A DNA stretch of 51,097 bases. Source: Thiolinea disciformis DSM 14473 (GTDB lineage: Bacteria; Pseudomonadota; Gammaproteobacteria; Thiotrichales; Thiotrichaceae). The stretch is from the NCBI RefSeq assembly GCF_000371925.1, contig NZ_AQVE01000028.1:1-51097 (forward strand), read 5' to 3'. Positions 8,579 to 18,300 of the stretch are shown piece after piece; position 1 is the stretch's first letter; each line of letters opens with the position of its first letter. The notes under the pieces are model-generated. The model saw nothing but the letters and a program-made list of their open reading frames with translations. It ran no database searches and had not been told where the DNA came from. A program made the position numbers and the translations under genes.

Positions 8579-9115
8579 ATGAAAAAAATCGAACAAGCTT
8601 TTGAGCACTTGCTATTTGCAAGCCGTTGGCTAATGGCACCGGTGTATCTTGCGCTGATTGTCACGCTAATTATTATGATGATTAAGGCGATCAAACAACT
8701 GTTTGGCCTTATGGCAACGATGATGAGCGCTGATGGGCAAGAAATTATTGTGGGCGTACTCTCAATTGTTGATGTCTCGCTGATTATGAATCTTCTGATT
8801 ATTATTATTTTTAGCGGCTATGAGAACTTCGTGTCGAAAATGGAAGATTTACATGAGCACGCGGATCGCCCAGATTGGATGGGGCATATTGGCTTTACCG
8901 ATTTGAAATTGAAATTGATTGGCTCGATTGTTGCGATTTCAGGCGTTGAATTATTGAAAGTTTTTATGCATGTCAATAGCGCGACCGATCGTGAATTAGC
9001 GTGGATGGTGGGTATTCATCTAACTTTTGTCATTTCTGGCGTACTTTACGCATGGATGGATAGAATTAACCATGCCATTCCCGCTCACCACAGCTCACAG
9101 GATGCTAATCATTAA
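8579..9115 (+). CDS. YqhA/UPF0114-family membrane protein
   Basis: A 178-residue inner-membrane protein. The N-terminus (EQAFEHLLFASRWLMAPVYL) and the GYENFVSKM and LKLKLIGSIVAISGVELLKVFM blocks are characteristic of the UPF0114 (YqhA) family. About four membrane segments are visible (near residues 15-40, 55-80, 110-130, 140-160). The biochemical role of the family is not established. It starts close to the divergent aminotransferase promoter and ends 83 bases before the copper genes, without a clear terminator. Confidence 0.85.
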   Translation: MKKIEQAFEHLLFASRWLMAPVYLALIVTLIIMMIKAIKQLFGLMATMMSADGQEIIVGVLSIVDVSLIMNLLIIIIFSGYENFVSKMEDLHEHADRPDWMGHIGFTDLKLKLIGSIVAISGVELLKVFMHVNSATDRELAWMVGIHLTFVISGVLYAWMDRINHAIPAHHSSQDANH

Positions 9116-9178
9116 AGTGAGGCTGGTCTAACACAATCAATTCCCTGTCAAATCGTTATGGCGTAAACTTTAGAGAAA

Positions 9179-9190
9179 CCTTATATAAGG
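9179..9190. promoter_or_regulatory. 12-bp palindrome before copper genes
   Basis: Perfect palindrome CCTTATATAAGG nine bases before the chaperone ATG; its right arm also supplies the AAGG ribosome site. It could be an operator or a small hairpin affecting translation. No CueR-type dyad was recognised. Confidence 0.3.
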
Positions 9191-9198
9191 ATTCGATC

Positions 9199-9399
9199 AT
9201 GAAATTTAAAGTGGAAAAGATGATGTGTAGCGGATGCACTAGCACAGTGAAAGCTAAGCTGGAAGCCTTAGCAGGCGTGACCGCCGTTCGGGTTGATTTG
9301 GCCTCAGGGACGGCTGAGGTAGAAGGTACGATCATACCACAACAAGTGATCGATACTTTGCAAGCAGCCGGTTATCCGACTCGTTTACAAAGCGCATGA
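9199..9399 (+). CDS. copZ: Copper chaperone (HMA domain, CopZ-like)
   Basis: A 66-residue single-domain heavy-metal-associated protein with the soft-metal site MMCSGC (Cys10 and Cys13) on the first loop of the ferredoxin-like fold. It would bind Cu(I) in the cytosol and hand it to the ATPase encoded next. Its stop overlaps the start of copA by four bases (ATGA), which couples the two genes translationally. A cysteine-containing MxCxxC plus this linkage supports copper rather than zinc, but the metal is inferred. Confidence 0.85.
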   Translation: MKFKVEKMMCSGCTSTVKAKLEALAGVTAVRVDLASGTAEVEGTIIPQQVIDTLQAAGYPTRLQSA

Positions 9400-11621
9400 C
9401 CACACCTGCAAACCTACGGCTTTCCATAGCGGGCATGATGTGTGCAGGCTGCGTCAAGGCGGTTGAAACCGCGTTAAGCAGCGTTTCAGGTGTGGAACAG
9501 GCTATGGTGAATTTGGCTGAACGCACTGCACTGGTAAAAGGCTGCCCCAATGAAAGCGAATTGGTGCAAGCCGTGCGTAAGGCTGGTTTCGATGCCGCCA
9601 TCATGCGCGGACGCCAAGCCGATACCGAAAAAGAAGCTTTCGAACGCGCCCAATATAAGCAGTTGTGGCAACGCACTGGGGTCGCTGGCTTAGCAGGCGG
9701 CTTTCTTTTCATTGCTGACATGCTGCTAGGTATACTGCCCAGTATGCACGGTTCAGGGCATTGGTTTTGGCTGGGCGTAAGCCTAGTAACACTCGCCATT
9801 ATGGTGTATAGCGGCGGTCATTTTTTCAAAGGTGCGTGGCAACAGCTCAAACATCGTAGCAGCAATATGGATACCCTGATCGCGCTCGGTACGGGTACGG
9901 CATGGCTTTACTCCACGCTGGTTGTCTTATTCCCCGCCCAATTTCCTAGCCTTGCTCACCATGCCTATTTTGAATCCGCCTTGGTCATTATTGCCTTTAT
10001 CAATTTCGGTCATGCGCTAGAAATGCGTGCACGCGGACAAACCACCCAAGCGATTAAAAGCTTAATGAATTTGCAGCCTCCCATGGCACTGACCATACGT
10101 AACGGAGTTGAGATTGAACTTCCCTTGGAGGAGGTCGGATTACAGGAAACCTTACGTGTCCGTGCGGGTGAGCGAATACCTTTAGATGGTAGCGTGTTGG
10201 AAGGCGAGACCTATGTAGACGAGTCTATGTTGACAGGCGAGCCTTTGCCGGTACACAAGCAAACGGGCGATACCGTCACGGGCGGCACTATGAATAGTTC
10301 CGGTACTTTTCTGATGAAGGTCAGCCATATTGGTGCGGATACGGTACTGGCACAAATTATTGAACGCGTGCGCGAAGCCCAAAGCTCCAAACCAGCCATT
10401 GCGCAATTAGCAGATAAAATTGCTTCAGTATTTGTACCCTTGGTAGTCAGCATTGCCCTACTCACCTTTGTACTCTGGTATTGGCTCGGCTCAGACCCCA
10501 AACTAGGCTATGCGCTGGTAGCTTCGATGACTGTAATCGTGATTGCCTGTCCCTGTGCTTTGGGCTTGGCAACACCAATAGCCATTATTGCTGGCGTTGG
10601 CAAAGCGGCTCAACACGGCATCTTGATACGTAATGGTGATGCCTTACAGCAAGCCGCCTCACTTGACACGATTGTATTAGATAAAACCGGCACCTTGACT
10701 CAAGGTAAACCACAGGTTCAAAGCATTCTTCCAGCATCCAGCTATGACGCCAACACGGTCTTACAGCTCGCCGCCAGCTTAGAACAAGGGTCTGACCACC
10801 CCTTGGCACAAGCGTTACGCAGTAGCGCACACCAAGCGGGGCTAAATGACTTAACGATTACTGATTTTCATAATAGCAGTGGCTATGGTGTACATGCTAA
10901 GTACCAGCAGCAAACATACTACTTGGGTAATGTGCGCTTGATGGAAGCGCAGCATCTATCCTTAACGGAATGGCAAAGCGCACTCCAGAATCTCGAACAA
11001 CAAGCACAAACGCCCGTTTTTCTCGCGACACAACAACAAATCATCGCGCTATTTGGCCTAGCGGATCCCCCGAAACTAGACGCCAAAACTAGCATTGCTG
11101 CCTTACAAGACCAAGGCTTAAACGTCATTATGTTGAGCGGCGATCGTCAAGCTGTTGCCAATCAAGTAGCGCAGCAGCTAGGCATTAAAACTGTATATGC
11201 TGACATGCTGCCCGAAACCAAATTACAAACTATTGAAAAACTACAACAGCAAAGACATAAGGTTGCGATGGTAGGCGATGGGATTAATGATGCCCCGGCC
11301 CTCGCTCGCGCCAATGTAGGACTTGCGATTGGCGCTGGCACCGATGTTGCGATAGCGGCAGCCGATGTGACCTTGATAGGGGGTTCTTTACAAGGTATTG
11401 CACGTGCTATCACCATTTCCAAAGCCACGGTGCGGACTATTCACCAAAATCTGTTTGGTGCATTTATTTATAATATTATTGCGATTCCTGTCGCCGCCGG
11501 CGTGCTCTATCCTTTCACAGGTGTCTTATTAAATCCAATGATTGCAGGTGCTGTGATGGCCTTATCGTCTGTGACCGTTGTGGCAAATGCGAATCGACTC
11601 ACGCGTTTAAAACTCGCTTAA
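9396..11621 (+). CDS. copA: Cu(I)-exporting P1B-type ATPase
   Basis: Inner-membrane ATPase that pumps Cu(I) from the cytosol, 741 residues. In order: one N-terminal HMA domain with MMCAGC (Cys16/Cys19), a pair of leader helices, the actuator domain with TGEPLPV, and the transmembrane CPC site ([11 protein letters not shown], residues 385-387). These are followed by the phosphorylation loop [11 protein letters not shown] (Asp429), the SDHPL histidine-proline motif, and GDGINDAP near residue 627. Two helices end the protein. It overlaps the chaperone gene by four bases. The CPC motif and HMA sequence place it in the CopA branch; silver may also be carried. Confidence 0.93.
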   Translation: MTTPANLRLSIAGMMCAGCVKAVETALSSVSGVEQAMVNLAERTALVKGCPNESELVQAVRKAGFDAAIMRGRQADTEKEAFERAQYKQLWQRTGVAGLAGGFLFIADMLLGILPSMHGSGHWFWLGVSLVTLAIMVYSGGHFFKGAWQQLKHRSSNMDTLIALGTGTAWLYSTLVVLFPAQFPSLAHHAYFESALVIIAFINFGHALEMRARGQTTQAIKSLMNLQPPMALTIRNGVEIELPLEEVGLQETLRVRAGERIPLDGSVLEGETYVDESMLTGEPLPVHKQTGDTVTGGTMNSSGTFLMKVSHIGADTVLAQIIERVREAQSSKPAIAQLADKIASVFVPLVVSIALLTFVLWYWLGSDPKLGYALVASMTVIVIACPCALGLATPIAIIAGVGKAAQHGILIRNGDALQQAASLDTIVLDKTGTLTQGKPQVQSILPASSYDANTVLQLAASLEQGSDHPLAQALRSSAHQAGLNDLTITDFHNSSGYGVHAKYQQQTYYLGNVRLMEAQHLSLTEWQSALQNLEQQAQTPVFLATQQQIIALFGLADPPKLDAKTSIAALQDQGLNVIMLSGDRQAVANQVAQQLGIKTVYADMLPETKLQTIEKLQQQRHKVAMVGDGINDAPALARANVGLAIGAGTDVAIAAADVTLIGGSLQGIARAITISKATVRTIHQNLFGAFIYNIIAIPVAAGVLYPFTGVLLNPMIAGAVMALSSVTVVANANRLTRLKLA

Positions 11622-11743
11622 CACCACTCAATAAAAATTTTTTCGCTTACCCCGTAAACATTTCAAGATTCCTTCGTCTGTAGTGATGAATGCGCTGCAA
11701 ACCCAGTACGCAACCTCTTCATCGACTAAGCAAGGAGTTTGTT

Positions 11744-12595
11744 ATGTTCTTATTTAAGCGTTTATCTCTCTGGAACCGCCTTTGCGTATTACCCTGCCTG
11801 ATTGCGAGTACAGTAAGCCTTGCAGATACTTATGAGCTGGAGCGTGATACTTGTGGTGAATATTCGGCCAAAGCTGTTTATCAATTCCACTCCCAAGCGT
11901 TAGCGAATTGTGGCTTTTCCGATGCGCGCTGGAATGCTGATGGTGCTGGACAGCATCATTGGTGTCGCACAGTTAGACCCATCGAGGCCGAACGCGAGAC
12001 GGCTGCTCGTGCCGAATTACTCATGAAATGCTTAAACCCACAGGGCAGTATTAACAAAAATGACTTACAGGTTCCCATTTCTACACTAAATAGCGAACTG
12101 GTGAATGCCGCCGGACGCGGCGCTACTGAACGGATGCAACAAGTCATTGCCGCAGGTGCTGATCTAGCGAAATACCAAGATAGCTTAATGCAATCTGCCC
12201 TTAGCTCCCAAAATACGAAAACCATTAGCTTTTTAATGCAGATTGGTTTATCGCTTACCAAACAAAATCAAAGTCCTTTGGAGAATTTTATTACCTATGG
12301 CAAAGAAACCAAAGAAAACCTAAAAACTTTAAAATGGCTATTAAGTCAAGGTGTCAATCCGAATATGATTGGACAGTCTTCTTATACCCCTTTATACCAT
12401 GCTATTACGCGAGAAAATCCCGAGGTCGTTACTTTACTCTTACAATCGGGCGCTAATCCAAACATCGATATTCGCGGTAAAAATTGCACAACTAATATGC
12501 CGATGGACTCAGCGGTGGATACGGGTAAAGAAAATATTATTGCCCTATTACGTAGAGCCGGAGCGAAACCCCAAGCGCAATGCAATCGTAATTAA
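11744..12595 (+). CDS. Exported ankyrin-repeat protein
   Basis: A 283-residue protein starting at the ATG at 11744, which has AAGGAG eight bases upstream; an ATG 18 codons earlier has no ribosome site. Residues 1-28 form a signal peptide (cut near SLA-DT). The mature N-terminal part has a cysteine-containing domain (ERDTCGEYSAKAVYQFH, then WCRTVRP) that I do not recognise. From about residue 125 come three to four ankyrin repeats, the clearest being TPLYHAITRENPEVVTLLL followed by SGANPN. It probably mediates protein contacts in the periplasm. It ends in a 4-base TTAA overlap with the convergent FGE-like gene. Confidence 0.7.
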   Translation: MFLFKRLSLWNRLCVLPCLIASTVSLADTYELERDTCGEYSAKAVYQFHSQALANCGFSDARWNADGAGQHHWCRTVRPIEAERETAARAELLMKCLNPQGSINKNDLQVPISTLNSELVNAAGRGATERMQQVIAAGADLAKYQDSLMQSALSSQNTKTISFLMQIGLSLTKQNQSPLENFITYGKETKENLKTLKWLLSQGVNPNMIGQSSYTPLYHAITRENPEVVTLLLQSGANPNIDIRGKNCTTNMPMDSAVDTGKENIIALLRRAGAKPQAQCNRN

Positions 12596-13764
12596 GGTAA
12601 ATCTTTTACCACACGAAACCCCAAGACGTAACTGCGATCTAATAATGACGCTGGGCTACGCGCTGCTGACCGAGCGCTGGCGGGTACATTATCCCATCCA
12701 CCACCACGCCGCGCTCGGAAAGCATTTTGGCTGCAAGTCTCTTGAGTACTTGCAGTGATTTGATAGGTTTGTTGCCAACAATCGGCAGTCCACTCCCAAA
12801 CATTGCCCGCCATATCATGTAAACCAAACGGATTTGCGGCAAATTGCCCCACTGGCGCTGTTTGTGCCCACTGATCCTTCCCTTCAACACCAAGGATATT
12901 GGCAAAATTCCGATCTGGCTGACTCCCCCAATAAAATGCAGTAATTTTTCCACCACGCGCCGCATATTCCCATTCAGCCTCGGTGGGTAAGCGATACGAA
13001 TGCCCTGTCTTTTTGGATAACCACTCTGCATAAGCCTGTGCATCTTGCCAACTGACACACACAACAGGGTGTACGGGGGGTTGGGTAAAACTAGGATTAC
13101 GCCAATTATGATTAGGACTAATGACCCAAGCACTGGGTTTCTGTAAGTCTTGAATCGCACAACCCTGCTGTTGAAATTCGGCGGTAGTCACATAACTCGT
13201 GTCATCGACAAAACGTTTAAACTGCTGCACAGTAATCTCATGCCGTGCTATCGCAAACCCTTTCACCTGCACGCTATGCGCCGGATACTCATTCTCACGA
13301 CAGCCCCCTAATTGGTCATCCCAACCGGCCGTACACCCCATCGTGAAACTACCTGCCGCCAATGCAATCATTTGTGGCATATCACTTGGTGGTGCAGCCG
13401 CCGGAATCATAGGTTGTGTTGTAGTTGGAGTGGAAACAGCGCTAGATAAAGTTGTTGGCTGTGATAACCACCAGCCCAAACCTAGGCCAGCCCCTAATAA
13501 CCCAAGCCCGACTACCACTAACAAGCTAAGCGTTTTACCACGGGAAGACCTCAAACGTTCACGCCGTAACTGCTCACTGCGCTGATAAAAAGCCGCTGCT
13601 TGTTCAGGACTAATCACCGCCGTTTGCTCACGGGCTTGCCGCCACAATAACACTTGTCTGACAGCTTCGGCTTCCTCATCATCACCCTTACCTGCTACTG
13701 GCAGACGCTTACCTGAAACCACCTCGTCCCAAGCCTCAGTTTCGTGTTCATTTTCGTCCGCCAT
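12592..13764 (-). CDS. Membrane-anchored FGE/SUMF1-fold protein, no active-site Cys
   Basis: About 390 residues from the ATG at 13764 (AGGAG eight bases upstream). Residues 1-75 are acidic then basic and probably cytosolic. Residues 78-100 are a single membrane helix (LSLLVVVGLGLLGAGLGLG), followed by a Thr/Pro-rich linker. Residues 133-390 are an FGE-sulfatase (SUMF1) domain with GSFTMGC, ARHEITVQQFKRFV, YRLPTEAEWEYAARGG, GNVWEWTADCW and RRGGGWDNVPASARSAARSP. True formylglycine-generating enzymes carry two cysteines right after GGS[WY]; here that stretch has none, so oxidase activity is unlikely. It overlaps the ECF sigma gene (TAATG), which suggests a membrane sensor or anti-sigma partner. 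That role is inference. Confidence 0.75.
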   Translation of the reverse strand: MADENEHETEAWDEVVSGKRLPVAGKGDDEEAEAVRQVLLWRQAREQTAVISPEQAAAFYQRSEQLRRERLRSSRGKTLSLLVVVGLGLLGAGLGLGWWLSQPTTLSSAVSTPTTTQPMIPAAAPPSDMPQMIALAAGSFTMGCTAGWDDQLGGCRENEYPAHSVQVKGFAIARHEITVQQFKRFVDDTSYVTTAEFQQQGCAIQDLQKPSAWVISPNHNWRNPSFTQPPVHPVVCVSWQDAQAYAEWLSKKTGHSYRLPTEAEWEYAARGGKITAFYWGSQPDRNFANILGVEGKDQWAQTAPVGQFAANPFGLHDMAGNVWEWTADCWQQTYQITASTQETCSQNAFRARRGGGWDNVPASARSAARSPASLLDRSYVLGFRVVKDLP

Positions 13765-14354
13765 TAGCATAACTCCTGTTTCAATTGCCACACCCTGTCA
13801 CGCAAACCGGACAAACGCTTGGCAATTGCCCCAATGGTGCGACCAGTACGCTCAGCAATTTCACTATTGCTCAAGCCCTGCACATAATCAGTGTAAATTG
13901 CCATGTCTGCGGCTCCCGTTGGCTGGCGTGCAATTTCATCAAATACGCGCTCCAAACAATCAACTTGGTTATATAAATCTTGATCTGCAAACGCGAGTGA
14001 TAGGGTATTTTCTTCTGCAACAGCTACCAGTGTGCCATCCAAATCCGGCTCAAATACCTTTTTCTTAGTTTGATAGTGGCGTAAGCGATCAATATATTCA
14101 TTGCGCACAATCGAAAATAACCAAGCGCTACAATTTTCTGACAAGTGCTGAGAATGATTAAGGATTTTAATGGCGACTTCTTGCAAAATATCCTGCTGAT
14201 CTTCAGCACTGAGCGGATAATGGCGATATGCACAGGATTGAATATAGCGCGTCAGCACCGATAAAAGCTTTGCACCCTTATCGCCGCGCTGCTCCACGAA
14301 ATGTAGTAACATTTCCTGGCACTGTGTATCAGCCACAAACCTGGTTTCGCTCAA
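13764..14354 (-). CDS. ECF-type sigma-70 family factor
   Basis: A 196-residue sigma factor with only regions 2 and 4. Region 2 (about residues 15-100) includes DQQDILQEVAIKIL and AWLFSIVRNEYIDRLRHY, the core-binding and -10-recognition helices. Region 4 (about 140-192) has the helix-turn-helix GLSNSEIAERTGRTIGAIAKRL. The start is a TTG preceded by a strong AAGGAGTGAG. Its stop overlaps the start of the membrane FGE-like gene, so the two are translated as a pair; in such layouts the second gene is often the regulator of the sigma factor. The signal and target promoters are unknown, and no PhyH-linked promoter motif could be read. Confidence 0.85.
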   Translation of the reverse strand: MSETRFVADTQCQEMLLHFVEQRGDKGAKLLSVLTRYIQSCAYRHYPLSAEDQQDILQEVAIKILNHSQHLSENCSAWLFSIVRNEYIDRLRHYQTKKKVFEPDLDGTLVAVAEENTLSLAFADQDLYNQVDCLERVFDEIARQPTGAADMAIYTDYVQGLSNSEIAERTGRTIGAIAKRLSGLRDRVWQLKQELC

Positions 14355-14392
14355 TAAAACTCACTCCTTGAGTCTACATTAGAAGACCGAAG

Positions 14393-15202
14393 CTACTTTC
14401 CGAACCAATTTTTTAAATTCGTGAAAAAGCTCTTTTTAACTGCTTGTGGTTGTTCTGGCTCGGTAGTGCTAAGCGGAATCCATTCTGGATCAAAATAACG
14501 CCGGCCATCCTTACTTAGGCCGGGTCGCCAAGCACGTGTGCCCTCAAAAAAGTAATGCGTCACCTGAGAATGCCTAGAGAGCGCTTTGTTGTTTTGTGGC
14601 GATCCCCCATGAATTAAATTAGATGCCCAAATTAAGGCTTGACCCTTTTTTAATAGACCATACTCCTCTTTAAGCCCCATCTTTGCTGCTTCATTCATAA
14701 CGTATTTCAAATACGGGCCATAATACTGATAATCTGGCGCTAAGCCCGCCTCTTCAAAATTAATTTCTGGGAGCTTATTGCTATGCGGGTAATAAACTAA
14801 AGGGCCTTGATCAGCACCGATATCTTCTAACGCCACCCAAACCCCACACATCAAGCCAAAGGGTTCAGAATTAAAATGAATATAATCCACATGAGCCGCT
14901 TGCTCAGTACCTTTATAGAAATTTAAGGTTTGAAAAGGAAGTGGCTGCTTTTGATAAATTTGCTTTAAGGCTTCAATAACCCGTGGAAAAGTTGCGATAG
15001 CTTTCACATTATCATTGATTTTCCACGCATCCTGAATACGATTTTCATCCGCATAAACCACATTGTCAGGTTTTACGCCATCAACCCAATACTTTAAAAA
15101 TTCGCTCTTAGTATTTTCTAAGATTTCATCAGGAATTAAGGTATCGAAAACGATATATCCCCTATCATTAAAATCATTTATTTGATTAGCACTCAAAATC
15201 AT
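14393..15202 (-). CDS. Phytanoyl-CoA dioxygenase (PhyH) family protein
   Basis: Fe(II)/2-oxoglutarate-dependent dioxygenase of the PhyH family, about 269 residues. The iron ligands appear as H-x-D in AAHVDYIHFN and the distal His in LIHGGSPQN; the Arg in SRHSQVTHYFF could bind 2-oxoglutarate. The domain covers almost the whole protein (GYIVFDTLIPDEILENTKSE to the C-terminus). I prefer the ATG at 15202; an in-frame ATG at 15238 is possible but neither has a strong ribosome site. It lies 38 bases upstream of the sigma gene in the same direction. The substrate is unknown (hydroxylation of a lipid, amino acid or small metabolite). Confidence 0.75.
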   Translation of the reverse strand: MILSANQINDFNDRGYIVFDTLIPDEILENTKSEFLKYWVDGVKPDNVVYADENRIQDAWKINDNVKAIATFPRVIEALKQIYQKQPLPFQTLNFYKGTEQAAHVDYIHFNSEPFGLMCGVWVALEDIGADQGPLVYYPHSNKLPEINFEEAGLAPDYQYYGPYLKYVMNEAAKMGLKEEYGLLKKGQALIWASNLIHGGSPQNNKALSRHSQVTHYFFEGTRAWRPGLSKDGRRYFDPEWIPLSTTEPEQPQAVKKSFFTNLKNWFGK

Positions 15203-15386
15203 AAATTTTTCTCGCAAAAATAATTTCTTATATAGCATTAAATCAATCAGCTTTTACCAATTATTACTCATTAATAAGTCTAATACTTGAACTTACTAGG
15301 AGAACGCTGGCTAGCATTGAATTTTAGGACATTTTATATCATCCTAGCCGCCCCTTTAACCCCCTAGCATTGGAGCGTTGCCGTTT

Positions 15387-18300
15387 GTGCGCTTAAGCAA
15401 AATCCGCATTGCTGGCTTTAAAAGTTTTGTTGATCCGGTCACGCTAGATTTACGGAGTAATCTCGTTGGTATACTTGGTCCCAATGGCTGTGGTAAGTCC
15501 AATACGATTGATGCCGTGCGTTGGGTTATGGGCGAAAGTTCAGCTAAGCATTTGCGTGGGCAATCCATGGATGACGTTATTTTTAACGGTTCCTCAGCAC
15601 GCAAACCTGTGGGTGTCGCTTCCGTCGAGTTAGTGTTTGATAATAGCGCAGGACAATTGGGCGGTGCTTACGCTAATTATCAAGAAATCGCCATTAAACG
15701 CCAAGTAAGCCGCGATGGTAGTTCCAAATTCTTTTTAAATGGCTCGCGTTGCCGCCGCCGCGATATTACCGACATCTTCCTCGGCACTGGCTTAGGACCG
15801 CGCAGTTACGCAATTATTGAACAAGGCATGATCTCACGGATGATCGAAGCCAAGCCGGAAGAATTGCGCATCACCTTGGAAGAAGCCGCGGGTATTTCAC
15901 GCTATAAAGATCGCCGCAAAGAAACCGAAACGCGCATTGCCAGTACCCGCGAAAACCTAGAGCGCCTCACGGATTTGCGCGAAGAACTGGATAAAAATCT
16001 CCAAAAACTCGATAAACAAGCTAAAGCGGCTGAACGCTTTCGTGAGTTGGAAGCGGAACACAGCCGTTTAAACGCACTCCATTTATACTTGCAACTCCAT
16101 GCGCTTCAGCAACAACATGACGATTTAATTGAGCAATTACGACAAGCCTCAGAGCGCTACCAAGCGCAATTAGCGCAGGTTGAGCAACAAACCCAACACC
16201 TTGAATCGTTGCGTGAACAAGCCAGTGTCGCGCACGAACAACGCAATCAGGTTCAAGATCGATATTATCAAGCCAGCACTGAAGTGAGCCGCCTCGAGCA
16301 AAGTATTCAATTTCAACAACAAACGCGACAGCGTCAACAAGAAAATTTGCAACGTCTTCAACAGGCTTTGGACGAAGCACAACGCGATGTTACACAAGAT
16401 CGTAAGCGTTTAGTGGAACTAGAACAGCAAACTTACGCTTTAGAACCCAAACTGGCTCTAACGGTAGACCAAGTGAAGCAATGGGAAGCCAGTTTATGGG
16501 AGGCTGAGCAAGCTTTTGAAACCAGCCAAACACAATGGCAACAATTGCAACAACAATTAGCGGAACCAAGCCGCCAAGCACAAGTGGAGAAAACGCGTAT
16601 TGAGCAATTTGAGAAACAGATCCAGCACGAGCAACAACGTTTAAGCCGTTTACAACAGGATTTAGCCTGTCTTCCACCCATGCATGAGCTGAATTTATCG
16701 CATTTAGAGGCAGAATTAGACACGGTTGTAGCACAACATACAGAAGCCGAACAACAATTACACCAGCAAACCGAACAGCTAAACCAAACGCGCCAAGCCT
16801 TACGTGCCTTGCAAATTATCCTCGATCAAGAACGCTCACAGCGTCAAACCCTACAAGGTAAAATCGCAGCATTAGCGGTGTTACAGCAATCTGATTTATC
16901 AAAAGATAATGAGTTACAACAAACTTGGCTGACTGCACAACATTGGCAGGCTAAACCTCGATTAGCAGAAGTATTAGAAGTAGAAACAGGTTGGGAGTTG
17001 GCCATAGAAACCGTATTGGAGCGTTTATTAGATGCCCCGTTATTAGAAGACTTATCCGCTTGGCTAGCTGAGCAACATCACCTAGAAAGTAACGGTTTAC
17101 GTTTATTAGCCGCAAATGCTTGTGAAAGTTCTTTCGCTGCTAATAGCTTGGCTCAGAAAATCAAACAACCGCTGATTGCACAACAATTATTAAAAAACGT
17201 GTTTTACGCGGAAAATTTAGCAGAAGCGTTGGCACAACGTGAGAAGTGGACGGATGACATTTCTTATGTGACACGGGATGGCGTTTGGCTGAGCAAGCTC
17301 TGGTTACAGTTGCCGCCGCTTGAACAAGCGCACAATGGCGTCTTACAAAGGCAGCAGAAAATTCGGGAGCTGGGCCAGCAATTGGACGTGCTGGAAGCGA
17401 GCTTGGCACAGCGACAGGCTGAACAAGACCAGTTAAGATTACAGCTAGAGGCGTTAGAGCAGGCACAACAACAATTACAAAGCGATACTAATCGCTTGCA
17501 TCGCCAAGAATCCGAATTAAAAAGCCGCTTAAGTCATGAGCAACAACGCTTAACACAAGTTACCCAGCGCCGTACCCAGTTAGAAAGCGATATACAGGAA
17601 AGCTTAGCGCGCCAAGTGGAACAACAGGCTGAGTGGCAGCACTCTGAGAAGCAATATCAGCTAGCATTAGCCCTGTTGGAAACCTTAACTGAGCAATATG
17701 AGGTTTTGAGTGCACGACGTGATAACCAGCAACAACAATTACAACACTTACGCAGTCAGTTGCGCCACGCGCAAACCCAGCAGCATGAATTACACTTTTC
17801 CTTAGAAACTTGCCGCACGCAAACACAAGCAACAGAACTTCAACTGGAAAGAGCACAAAATCGTTTAGAAGTACTGGAAGCGCAGCATGAAGAACTGACC
17901 GCACAAGTGCTTGATGTCGATCAACCACTTGAATTATTAGCCGAAAACTTGAGCGAAGCGCTGGTGCAACGGGATGAAATTGCGCAAACTTTACAAGTCG
18001 CTAAACAGGCGCTTCAAAATTTAGAGCAGGCCATTCGTAGCCAAGACCAACTGCGCCAACAAGCCGAGCGTGAAGCCGAAGTGCGACGCTCAAAGCAGGA
18101 GCAGTTAAAACTCGATTGGCAAGCCGTGAATATTCGCCAGCAGAATTTGCAAGCGCAACTTGCACAAACAGGTTTTGAGCAGAGCGATTTAGAACGCGAC
18201 TTAGCACATACGGAAACGGCCGATCTACTACTTATTCAGCAGCGTTTGGATCAATTAGCCGCTAGTATTAAACGGCTTGGTGCAATTAATCTAGCGGCGC

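Noticed and set aside
12592-13764. Active formylglycine-generating enzyme (sulfatase activator)
   Set aside because: The cysteines expected after GGS[WY] are missing, and no sulfatase gene lies in the window.
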